Origin: Deltaproteobacteria bacterium
GTDB taxonomy: Bacteria > Desulfobacterota > Binatia > UBA9968
Assembly (NCBI GenBank): GCA_005879605.1
Contig: VBKE01000306.1
Span: 1 to 34,492 of the forward strand
DNA: 34,492 nt
Reading direction: 5' to 3'
A program made the translations under genes and the position numbers. Below, in pieces: positions 18,245 through 25,674 of this stretch (position 1 is its first letter; each line of letters starts with the position of its first letter). The notes below the pieces were generated by a model that ran no database searches, was not told the DNA's origin, and was given only the letters and a program-made list of their open reading frames with translations.

Positions 18245-18535
18245 TTATGCACGTTTCGGCGCCGCGGTACGTGGCCACCGCATTTCCTCGGTCCACACTT
18301 CGGGAGGCGGAGGAACCAGCGATCTCCCGCTATTTGCATCGACAATCGATCCTTCCGCGGGACAATACATGAGGCAAACGGTGCACTTCGGATAGATGCA
18401 TCGCTCGTCGATCTCCAAAAGATGCTTGGGCGTGGATGATACGATGACTGCGTTGATATCGATCTCACGACACGCCACATAGCACATGCGGCATTCGGTG
18501 CACTTCTCATGATCGATCTTCAAACCCGGCATCAT
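18245..18535 (-). CDS. Ferredoxin A, 2[4Fe-4S]-like with modified spacing
   Basis: This protein of about 96 residues (counted from ATG at 18535; GTG at 18541 is an alternative) has eight cysteines: C-x2-C-x2-C-x3-C in KCTECRMCYVAC, and a second group C-x4-C-x2-C-x3-C-P (CIYPKCTVCLMYCP). The first group ends in CREID rather than CP, and the second has an inserted pair of residues before its second Cys. The tail of about 30 residues is Pro/Trp-rich. It lies between the two ferritin-like genes and presumably feeds electrons to one of them. Confidence 0.85.
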   Translation of the reverse strand: MMPGLKIDHEKCTECRMCYVACREIDINAVIVSSTPKHLLEIDERCIYPKCTVCLMYCPAEGSIVDANSGRSLVPPPPEVWTEEMRWPRTAAPKRA

Positions 18536-18564
18536 GCTCACTGACCTTGGCTACGTTGACCTGC

Positions 18565-18624
18565 GGCTTGAACGATTCGAACGGCTTGAACAGTTCCAGT
18601 CTTCAAATGGTTCAAGGTTGAACG
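18565..18624. repeat. Degenerate GTTCAA/TTGAAC-type short repeat
   Basis: The gap between ferritin-like A and ferredoxin A contains repeated CTTGAACG, TTCGAACGG, CTTGAACAG and GGTTCAAGGTTGAACG words spaced by about 10 bases. They could be a decayed tandem array or hairpin-forming repeats in the mRNA. Their role is unknown. Confidence 0.4.
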
Positions 18625-18632
18625 CGTTTGCA

Positions 18633-19382
18633 TCAATCGATATCGGCCGACACCATCACTTCTCCCGTCGTTTCCTCTTTTAACCCCAAGACAAACCGCG
18701 CGCCCTCTTCGAGAAAAAACAGGTAATCGCGCCGGGTTTCGGCGCACAGGCGCGTGGCCAGCTGCACGTCGACTTCCTTCTGTACAAAGCGCTCGACCTG
18801 AAAGCGACCCATGAGTATGTGACTCCGGGTTTCCGGAAGTTGGCTCATGAAGAGCGCGCGGATGGCATCGTCAGGAAACGAGCGTGCAAAGCGCTCCGTC
18901 CAAGCCAGCTCGATGACCTTCGGCCCGAGGTTCAAAGCGGCAATGCGGAGATTTTGCGGATAGTTGGCCAGCGCGCGAAGACAGAAGATATAGGCGCTCA
19001 CCCGGCTCGCCGTGGCAAACTGGCCGTAGGGATGTTCAAAAAATTTCCTTTGCGTGCGTACCCACCGGCGCCGGAGGATCTCGTCGAGATACTGCATTTC
19101 ATGGGTGGACTCATCGTAAATCTGCTTGCCGAATAGATAAGCCACGGCGGGCGGATAGTCGTTCAAGTTGATGCCTTGAGCCCAACCGCCGTAGACGTAA
19201 TACATGAGGCGCTTGAGGGTCCACAAACGACTCACGAGCCGAAAACATTGATCGGCCGTGAGACGTTCCTGGCGCGCCGCATCCAATACGGCGTCCATCG
19301 GCGTCATGGAGGCCTCGCGCTCGCTTTGGCCGAGCAGACTCTGCGCGAGCGTGGTTCCGGGATGTTGATCCGAAGAACCCAT
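18633..19382 (-). CDS. Ferritin-like protein A (partial diiron ligand set)
   Basis: This 249-residue helical protein has E91-S-T-H94 (DESTHEMQYL) and a later E184-T-R-S-H188 pair, plus Glu158 in a helix (PKVIELAW). The second pair is E-x3-H rather than the canonical E-x2-H, and no first-helix acid is seen about 30 residues before E91. It therefore has the ferritin-like layout but an incomplete set, like the non-catalytic partner in phenylacetyl-CoA epoxidase. Its ATG directly follows the TGA of the beta-propeller gene (no gap), which indicates translational coupling. It is not recognised as a named family. Confidence 0.6.
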   Translation of the reverse strand: MGSSDQHPGTTLAQSLLGQSEREASMTPMDAVLDAARQERLTADQCFRLVSRLWTLKRLMYYVYGGWAQGINLNDYPPAVAYLFGKQIYDESTHEMQYLDEILRRRWVRTQRKFFEHPYGQFATASRVSAYIFCLRALANYPQNLRIAALNLGPKVIELAWTERFARSFPDDAIRALFMSQLPETRSHILMGRFQVERFVQKEVDVQLATRLCAETRRDYLFFLEEGARFVLGLKEETTGEVMVSADID

Positions 19383-20492
19383 TCAGCTCGCCGCGAGCAG
19401 ACGTTCGTGCCCCTTCTTGGAAATCGGCGCGAGGCCGGACACGATGAGAGACCAGTTCTCGCCGCCGTCGTCGCTGCCGTAAACCTCGCCTCCCGTGGTG
19501 GCCGCGAAGACTGAACAGCCGCCGTTCCAGTCCTCGATGCACAACGCGCCGAACTCGTGCTTCAGACTGTTAGGGAGTCCTCCACCTAGTCGTTGCCAAC
19601 TCCGGCCGCCTTCCGCGCTGCGGTAGATTTGACCTCCGGCATAGGCGCTTTTGTGCCAGGTGGTAGGGTTGTGTTCGGCGGCGGCGACGAACATGAGATC
19701 CGGATTGCGCGGGCTCAAAACGAAGCCGTCCGGATAGACGTCCTCAGCCCAGTCGGGGCTGCTCCAGCGCTCCCAACGACTTCCGCCATCCAAGGTGACA
19801 TAAAAACCTGCTCCGCCCGTGACAAAGATTTTCTTCGGATCGCGCGGGTCGATGAGCGCTTTGTGAACGTCATAGAAATGCTCCGCGGGGCGGTCTTTAT
19901 CGCGGAAGAAACCCACGGCATTGACCTCGATCCAGCTCTTTCCTGAGTCCGTGCTTTTCAACAAGGCGCCCTGCTCGATGCAAGCATAGATGGTAGTCGG
20001 ATCTTGGGGATCGAAGGTAATAAACTTGGTGTGCGCGACGTGCGGGGGCGCGGGAAACGACCAGGTCGGCGCGCTCGGCACCGAGCGGAGCGTTGGCAGT
20101 TCTGTCCAGTGTTGCCCAAGGTCTTCACTACAGAAAAGGTGCGCGGGCTGTGTTCCCACATAGACTCGGACCTGGCCGTCGACAACCGTGGAGGCGAGGC
20201 TGTAAACGTCATCCATCGTTAGACCCTTGTCGCGGCGCTCCCAGGTTTTTCCGCCATCCGCGCTTGCATGAACGGAACCAAAGAAGGCGCCGGCAAACAT
20301 GAGACCACTCGTCCGCTCGAAGATAATGGAGCTGATATGCAGACCGCGGAGCGCGCGATGACTCACGCGCCAGGCCCGGTCGTCTAAACGCTCGAGAAGG
20401 ACCAAGCCGTCCTTTGTGGCCACCCAAAGTTGGCGCGATTGCTCCGACGATGAATACACGTTCGAACCGCCGTGAGAAAGTCCGATTGCCAT
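19383..20492 (-). CDS. Six-Asp-box beta-propeller protein (BNR/Ycf48-like)
   Basis: This 369-residue protein has six Asp-box motifs: SADGGKTW (77-84), SEDLGQHW (122-129), STDSGKSW (180-187), TLDGGSRW (233-240), SAEGGRSW (292-299) and SDDGGENW (340-347). That fits a six-bladed propeller of the sialidase/BNR or photosystem-II assembly factor Ycf48 kind. There is no signal peptide, so it is probably cytoplasmic, unlike most secreted BNR enzymes. No sialidase catalytic residues could be confirmed. Propellers of this type often act as assembly or scaffold factors for metalloproteins. A GGAGG site precedes the ATG at 20492. Confidence 0.8.
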   Translation of the reverse strand: MAIGLSHGGSNVYSSSEQSRQLWVATKDGLVLLERLDDRAWRVSHRALRGLHISSIIFERTSGLMFAGAFFGSVHASADGGKTWERRDKGLTMDDVYSLASTVVDGQVRVYVGTQPAHLFCSEDLGQHWTELPTLRSVPSAPTWSFPAPPHVAHTKFITFDPQDPTTIYACIEQGALLKSTDSGKSWIEVNAVGFFRDKDRPAEHFYDVHKALIDPRDPKKIFVTGGAGFYVTLDGGSRWERWSSPDWAEDVYPDGFVLSPRNPDLMFVAAAEHNPTTWHKSAYAGGQIYRSAEGGRSWQRLGGGLPNSLKHEFGALCIEDWNGGCSVFAATTGGEVYGSDDGGENWSLIVSGLAPISKKGHERLLAAS

Positions 20493-20504
20493 AGCTTTCC
20501 TCCC

Positions 20505-20525
20505 AAACCGCGAGGGGCGCGGTTT
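20505..20525 (-). promoter_or_regulatory. 5' hairpin just upstream of the beta-propeller gene
   Basis: AAACCGCG (20505-20512) and CGCGGTTT (20518-20525) form a perfect eight-base stem with the loop AGGGG. Read on the minus strand, the hairpin lies immediately before the GGAGG of the propeller gene. It might regulate translation or mRNA stability. The T-run needed for a terminator lies on the other strand, where no gene ends. Confidence 0.4.
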
Positions 20526-20753
20526 TTATTAGGTTAGAATTCTAAACGTGTCTCACTCTATCAACCTATTTTCTCCGACGTCAATGGGTTTCTAGGCTAC
20601 CGTTTTTCACACGACTATCGCAGGTGGAAATGATATAAGAACAGTTTGGAATGGCGTATGTCAACGGCTGGCGGCAGCAGCGGTATTACTTACCTGGAGT
20701 CTAGCGATGATTTTTGGAACTTCGCGGCTGAACCAGTTGCAAGAGGGAAGATC

Positions 20754-21713
20754 ATGAAGATCGTACAGTTGATGGTCCTGAGCATCGCTATTTTGCTTTC
20801 TTCGGCCCCCGTCCACGGTCAATACACCAAACCGGTGTACGTTTCGATGCCGTCGGCGGGAAATTTGCAGCATCTCGCTTTGGCCGCTGCGAAGTACAAA
20901 GGGTTCTATAATGAAATGGGAGTGACCAATGTGCAGCTTGTGTTTCTGCGCGGCAACTCCGTGAACGTGCAAGCGCTGGTGGCCGGCAGCGTTCCGTTCG
21001 CTTCGGCCTTCGGGCCGTCCATGCACGCCATGTTTCGCGGCGAGCAGATCCGCATCGTGCTCCAGATTTTCAACCAGATTCCTTTCAGTCTCGTGACCCG
21101 CCCCGAAGTGAAACGGCTGGAAGATCTCAAGGGCAGCAAGATCGCCGTGACTTTCGGAGGTTCAACGTACAGCGTTCTGGTCGCCTTGCTGGCCAAATAC
21201 AAAATTTCCCCCAATTTTGCCGAGTACCTCAATATCCCGGGGGATCAGGGCAAGACGGCGGCGCTCGTGCAAGGAAGGGCAGCGGCTGCCCTCATGGCGC
21301 CTCCCGGAGACCGGAATTTGCTCAAAGAAGGTTTCAGAAGGCTGATCTATGTCGGCGACGTTTTTAAAAATGTTCCCTTCAGCGCTCTGCTTACCACGGC
21401 CAAAGTGATTCAGGAGGAGCCCGATCTTGTTCAGCGTGTGGTTACGGCGGTCACGAAGGCGTTGCTTTTCATCCGCGAGAACCGCGAGGGCGGTATCGAA
21501 ATGATCATGCGTCACGGTCAGGTCGATAAAGAAGTGGCAACCTCGCTTTATGACCTCATGCGCGACGCCTACGTGCCGGAGCTCACTCCTGAAGGCGTCA
21601 TGCAGCGCGCCGAGCTGGAGATCGCCACTCTCAAAGAGCGTCCCAATTTCGATCCTAAAGGTTTCATGGACGACCGGTTTTTAAAAACGGCGCTACGCTC
21701 TTTAGGTCGATGA
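20754..21713 (+). CDS. ABC transporter substrate-binding protein, NMT1/THI5-like (second copy)
   Basis: This 319-residue protein, counted from ATG at 20754 (MKIVQLMVL), has a signal peptide of about 22 residues and the same lobe pattern as the binding protein at 220 ('KRLEDLKGSKIAV', 'GGSTYSVLVALLAKYKI', 'GDQGKTAALVQGRAAAAL'). It shares the fold but is clearly a distinct paralogue. A longer frame from 20646 has no clear signal sequence and is not used. No ABC permease or ATPase is adjacent. Confidence 0.85.
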   Translation: MKIVQLMVLSIAILLSSAPVHGQYTKPVYVSMPSAGNLQHLALAAAKYKGFYNEMGVTNVQLVFLRGNSVNVQALVAGSVPFASAFGPSMHAMFRGEQIRIVLQIFNQIPFSLVTRPEVKRLEDLKGSKIAVTFGGSTYSVLVALLAKYKISPNFAEYLNIPGDQGKTAALVQGRAAAALMAPPGDRNLLKEGFRRLIYVGDVFKNVPFSALLTTAKVIQEEPDLVQRVVTAVTKALLFIRENREGGIEMIMRHGQVDKEVATSLYDLMRDAYVPELTPEGVMQRAELEIATLKERPNFDPKGFMDDRFLKTALRSLGR

Positions 21714-21718
21714 GAAAA

Positions 21719-21733
21719 GGCCTGCCGCAGGCC
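21719..21733 (+). terminator. Hairpin after the solute-binding gene
   Basis: GGCCTG-CCG-CAGGCC forms a compact six-base stem six bases after the stop of the solute-binding gene. The following run is only partly T-rich (GTTTTGTTTC), so it could be a weak or Rho-assisted terminator. Confidence 0.4.
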
Positions 21734-21915
21734 CATGAGCGGTGTTTTGTTTCGGGGAGATCCCACTGGGGACTATCAGTCCGAGGAAATAAGCGCGATC
21801 GGCAATTAAAGCTCATTCCAGCAAAGGCCATTGACCGGGCGGCGATTGGCGTTTACGATATCAACCACAAAAGCTCAGCATAATAACTGCATGATTTGCC
21901 GAGGAGGGTTTGCCC

Positions 21916-23040
21916 ATGAACGGATCACTGTATTGGCGCAAGCGCATTATCAATGTGTTTACGGTGGCAATTGTTTTTTGTGCCGTATGGGTCAGTGCCC
22001 TCCAAGCACAAACGACCGCTCCAAATCCCCTTCAAGGTCTGCGAGAGTTTCTTGCCCCTGCCATTAGCGTCCATCGGCGCCATTCCCATGAGCTGATGGC
22101 TGATCGGAATGTCGTCGGAACCGCCGTGGGACTCACAGCAAACAGGCAGCCGGCCATTAAGGTTTTTACCAGATCAGAAGCGATCATGAAGATTCCCACG
22201 AACCTCGAGGGTCTTCCCGTTGAGGTTGAAGTGACCGGCCCGTTTCACGCCTTGGGCGCGGCCGACAAGGAGGCTGCGCCGGAGGCGGTTCGTGTTCCGA
22301 CTAACCCGCGAGCTACTTTTCCCAGGCCGGTGCCCATTGGAGTTTCCACCGGAAATCAAAATGACGTCATGGTGATAGGAAAGAGTATTCGTTGCTCGGC
22401 GGGTACGATCGGTGCGAGAGTTACAGATTCTGAAGGGAAAGTATACGCTCTCAGCAACAATCATGTTTACGCCCTGGAAAACAACGCGCCTCCCGATAGC
22501 AGTATTCTCCAGCCGGGACTCGCCGATACTCGATGCCGCGTCAATTCCAATAACGTTATCGGCACACTGGCCTTCTTCGTGCCGATTGTATTCTCAGATT
22601 CCGCCAACAACACCGTGGATGCGGCGATCGCGCTATCCGATATTTCGCTTTTGGGCAACGCCACACTTCGAAGAGGTTACGGGACGCCTCAGTCGGCGAC
22701 TGTGTCAGCCTTTGTAGGTCAGAACGTGCAGAAATATGGTGAAACGACCCGACTCACACAAGGTCAGGTGACGGGAATCGACGCGACTGTTTTCGTCGAT
22801 TATGATTCGGGGAGGGCGCGATTTATTGATCAAATCATCGTTGGATCACGAAGCGCGTTTATTAAGGCCGGCGATTCAGGTTCGTTGCTCGTCACAAAAT
22901 CCGGAGTGAATCCGGTGAATCCGGTGGGCCTGCTCTTCGCAGGAGATAAAAGTGGCAGGACCGCGATTGCCAATCCGATAGCTCTGGTGCTGGGTGCTTT
23001 CGAGGCTTTCGGAGTCTCCATCTCCATCGATGGACAATAG
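21916..23040 (+). CDS. Secreted chymotrypsin-fold serine protease with N-terminal prodomain
   Basis: This 374-residue protein has a signal peptide (residues 1-32) and a segment of about 60 residues with 'VVGTAVG' and 'IPTNLEGLPVEVEVTG' motifs. A trypsin-fold domain follows with catalytic His183 (LSNNHVYAL), Asp235 (TVDAAIAL) and nucleophile Ser321 (GDSGS). The N-terminal segment resembles the whole of the small downstream protein, so it may be a prodomain or inhibitor-like domain. The start is ATG at 21916, with GAGGAGGG seven bases ahead; TTG at 21910 is an alternative. It is presumably exported and acts outside the cytoplasm. Confidence 0.82.
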   Translation: MNGSLYWRKRIINVFTVAIVFCAVWVSALQAQTTAPNPLQGLREFLAPAISVHRRHSHELMADRNVVGTAVGLTANRQPAIKVFTRSEAIMKIPTNLEGLPVEVEVTGPFHALGAADKEAAPEAVRVPTNPRATFPRPVPIGVSTGNQNDVMVIGKSIRCSAGTIGARVTDSEGKVYALSNNHVYALENNAPPDSSILQPGLADTRCRVNSNNVIGTLAFFVPIVFSDSANNTVDAAIALSDISLLGNATLRRGYGTPQSATVSAFVGQNVQKYGETTRLTQGQVTGIDATVFVDYDSGRARFIDQIIVGSRSAFIKAGDSGSLLVTKSGVNPVNPVGLLFAGDKSGRTAIANPIALVLGAFEAFGVSISIDGQ

Positions 23041-23164
23041 TGTCGGGGCGTTTGATTATTTTAGTCTCGGCACTTTGAGAGCAAAGGTCATTCACGGAAA
23101 GGCGACGCAATGCGATTTTTCGGCGAAAACTGATTGATCATTACTTTCCTTTCATGATTATCCG

Positions 23165-23518
23165 TTGAAAGCACCACTTACTTTGATAGCGCTGTTGCCG
23201 ATTCTACTTGCAACAATAACCTGCGGTTCCGAGGTCGGTTTACGGAATCGGGAGGAAACTCGCATGGCGGGAACGACAATTCAGGAAGCCCTCAAGCAGC
23301 ATACGGACCGTTTGATGGCGATTCCCGGTGTCGTCGGAACCGCCATCGGTGAATGCGACGGCAGTCCATGTATCAAGGTTTTCGTGGTGAAAAAGACCAC
23401 CGATATCATGAATAAAATTCCGTCGAAGCTGGACGGATTTCCCGTTGCGGTAGAAGAAACCGGCACCATTCGTCGACTCGAGGAAAAAAGAACAAGATCG
23501 CCGCAACATGGCGAATAG
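23165..23518 (+). CDS. Small protein homologous to the protease N-terminal domain
   Basis: This 117-residue protein is essentially a stand-alone copy of the N-terminal domain of the upstream protease: 'HTDRLMAIPGVVGTAIG' against 'HSHELMADRNVVGTAVG', and 'IPSKLDGFPVAVEETG' against 'IPTNLEGLPVEVEVTG'. The 5' part encodes a hydrophobic leader (LTLIALLPILLATITC), perhaps a lipoprotein signal, but the TTG start has no good ribosome site. ATG at 23264 follows GGGAGGA and would give an 84-residue cytoplasmic form. A dedicated protease inhibitor or chaperone is a reasonable idea. It lies on the same strand 124 bases downstream of the protease. Confidence 0.6.
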   Translation: MKAPLTLIALLPILLATITCGSEVGLRNREETRMAGTTIQEALKQHTDRLMAIPGVVGTAIGECDGSPCIKVFVVKKTTDIMNKIPSKLDGFPVAVEETGTIRRLEEKRTRSPQHGE

Positions 23519-23531
23519 GCGAGTATCTGAA

Positions 23532-23566
23532 TCTCCGCCGGTTGCGCAGCGGCCGGAGAGTTTTTT
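23532..23566 (+). terminator. Rho-independent terminator
   Basis: TCTCCG (23532-23537) and CGGAGA (23554-23559) form the outer stem of a GC-rich hairpin, followed by a run of T (23561-23566). It lies 14 bases after the stop of the small protein, so it probably ends the protease/small-protein transcript. Confidence 0.7.
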
Positions 23567-23627
23567 CAATTGAGTTTCGAATTCATCTCTTCAATAGCTG
23601 TCTAACAAGATTGCCACTATAGAGTCG

Positions 23628-25331
23628 TTAAGCGTTCCGTCCTAAGGCAGTTCTCGGCTTGTCCGGTCCATTAACTTCGACAAGATAGAGCCGGCCTCGT
23701 TCGGGTATTTGACGATCTATATTTTCACTGGCGTACTCAAGGGTCACTCCGCGTCTATCGCGGATCCGTTTCCAGTCATTTTCCCAGCAGAGCAGGTAAA
23801 AGGGCGAATGCTCGCCGGTGAAAGAGTTTGTATAAATTGGCAAGCGCCTATCAGCGTAGAACGTAACGCCAAAGTCGCCTGAGCGGTAGAAGTACAGCGG
23901 CTTATCTTTAACGGTAGAGAGCACATGCTGCGTAAATTGTTTAAAACTATATCGCCGGGCCAGATCAGTATCGAAGCGCTGCACAAACACTAAGGATACA
24001 ACCATCAGTGCACCCGTACAGCCGAAATAAGCTTGCCAAGCGTCTTTTGTGGCAAACGCGACGAGAAGCAGTCCCCCCAATGCGCTAAGGATGGCCCAGA
24101 GAAAAACGGCCGATCGCTGCTGAGATAATAAATCCCCCACGATGAGGAACTGGGCTTGATCTTTGGGGTAAAGCTCAGAACTTACAAGTTTTACGAGACC
24201 CGGGGCGGCTTGAAGGAGTGACGCCACCGAAAACAAAAGAAAGACCGCAGCATTCAAATACGCCACAGGTTTCGCAAGAAATCGCGCGAAGGACGCGGTC
24301 GCGTCCGCTAATTTCTGGCACCAGACTCCAACAAGAAGCGCAAACGCGGGATAAAGAGGAAGGATATAAACCGAGCGCTTTTGCTTAAACACGGAGAAGA
24401 AGACGAGGCCCGCGGAAAACCAGACAACGAAATAGAGTAAACCCTCTTGGTCCAATTGGTGTCGGGAGCGGTATAGCCAGATTGCGACAGGGATAGTGAA
24501 AAGACTCCAGGGCGCAGCGTTCTGGAAAAAAAAGGGGATGTACCAAAAGAAAGGATGGGGATGACCAGCCTCTCCGCCCACAACCGTAGAGAAATTTTCT
24601 TTAATTACCACATTCAAAAAGTCTTTGCCGCCTTGCCACAGAGCCAAAGCGTACCACGAGCCCGCTACAACGGCGCAAGTACCGAGAAGCACGAAGGGAT
24701 GGAGTTTTTTGACAAAAGCCAAGTCCCGTCGCAACCAGAGAAACATCAAGTAGGCAAAACCGGGAACGACGACTCCGAGAGGCCCTTTAGCCAGTGCTGC
24801 GAGCCCCAAGAAAATTCCTAGGACAAGGGATTTCATTCGACCGCCTCCGCTGCGATATAGCCAGGCGAAATAAAGGAACGCGCACAGCATAACAAAGGTG
24901 AGGGTCATATCGACTCTGGCGGCTTTGGCCGCCTGCCGCCACTCAAAGCTCGTCGCCAAAACCATTGCGGAAACAAGCCCGGCGCTCCGGCCCCAGAGGC
25001 TCGCACCGGCGAAATAGGTCAGGAGGACTCCTGCGGTGCCAAAAAACGCTGATGGAAATCGGACGGTAAATTCATCTAACTCGTTTACGGCTTGCGACGC
25101 GAGAGCCGCGAGCCAGTGGTATAAAGGAGGCTTGGACGGAATTTCGTTTCCATTGCGCATGGGCAAGATCCAGTTTCCCGAATGATTGATTTCCCAGACC
25201 ACCAATGCTTCACGAGGTTCCTGCTTATCGAAGAACGGAGCATTTCCCAGCTCTAGAAAATAAAGAGCGCAACAAGCGCTCGAGATCAAAATCACGTCAA
25301 AAAGCCGATAGCCGATCTTGTCACGCGCCAT
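23628..25331 (-). CDS. GT39/ArnT-like membrane glycosyltransferase
   Basis: This 567-residue (from ATG at 25331) integral membrane protein has 10 or more hydrophobic segments. The first periplasmic loop carries FDKQEPREAL (D-x2-E and R), the acid/base motif of the dolichyl/undecaprenyl-phosphate-sugar (GT39, ArnT) group, followed by GN-x-I-P-S-K-P-P-L-Y-H-W. ArnT members transfer aminoarabinose or mannose from an undecaprenyl carrier to lipid A or proteins. The acceptor is not assignable here. The longer frame from 25376 adds a non-conserved stretch. Confidence 0.85.
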   Translation of the reverse strand: MARDKIGYRLFDVILISSACCALYFLELGNAPFFDKQEPREALVVWEINHSGNWILPMRNGNEIPSKPPLYHWLAALASQAVNELDEFTVRFPSAFFGTAGVLLTYFAGASLWGRSAGLVSAMVLATSFEWRQAAKAARVDMTLTFVMLCAFLYFAWLYRSGGGRMKSLVLGIFLGLAALAKGPLGVVVPGFAYLMFLWLRRDLAFVKKLHPFVLLGTCAVVAGSWYALALWQGGKDFLNVVIKENFSTVVGGEAGHPHPFFWYIPFFFQNAAPWSLFTIPVAIWLYRSRHQLDQEGLLYFVVWFSAGLVFFSVFKQKRSVYILPLYPAFALLVGVWCQKLADATASFARFLAKPVAYLNAAVFLLFSVASLLQAAPGLVKLVSSELYPKDQAQFLIVGDLLSQQRSAVFLWAILSALGGLLLVAFATKDAWQAYFGCTGALMVVSLVFVQRFDTDLARRYSFKQFTQHVLSTVKDKPLYFYRSGDFGVTFYADRRLPIYTNSFTGEHSPFYLLCWENDWKRIRDRRGVTLEYASENIDRQIPERGRLYLVEVNGPDKPRTALGRNA

Positions 25332-25674
25332 GTAAAACCCCCCCGCATCAGTCAGAAGCCGAGCGAATATTACCAAATTAGGCCGCGGTTAGAAATGCTC
25401 CAAGGCACGTGCATGAAACAATATTTGCCGGGATCGGCACGGTGAATAGCTGTCCCGTTTTTACTAAAGCTGGAGCAAGTCAAAACGTATGGACTCCCCG
25501 TTTAGAGCAGTATAGGATTTGTGCGCGAGCCGGAATCCAGAACATAAGACTTCTGGATTCCTGCTTTCGCGGGAAAGACGATGAGGTGCTTTTCGGACGA
25601 ACGAAGTTCGCCTTCTCAAAAAAGCTCCGGACGTAAGACCGGACGAATTTACAGCAGGTTTTTGAGGTCGAAAG
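25332..25674. other. Noncoding region with dispersed repeat
   Basis: I see no gene in this 343-base stretch between divergent genes apart from a short inverted repeat (25531-25580). The 75-residue reading frame at 25409 has no protein-like content and crosses the repeat. Confidence 0.5.
25531..25580. repeat. Inverted repeat of the GGAATCCAGAA type
   Basis: GGAATCCAGAA (25532-25542) and TTCTGGATTCC (25551-25561) form an 11-base stem with an eight-base loop. A second nested stem, TTCCTGC-TTTC-GCGGGAA, overlaps its right side (25558-25574). This resembles dispersed REP/dRS3-like intergenic elements that end in 'GATTCCTGCTTTCGCGGGAA'. Confidence 0.55.

Noticed and set aside
25409-25636. 75-codon + strand frame
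   Set aside because: It crosses a dispersed inverted repeat and lacks protein-like composition.
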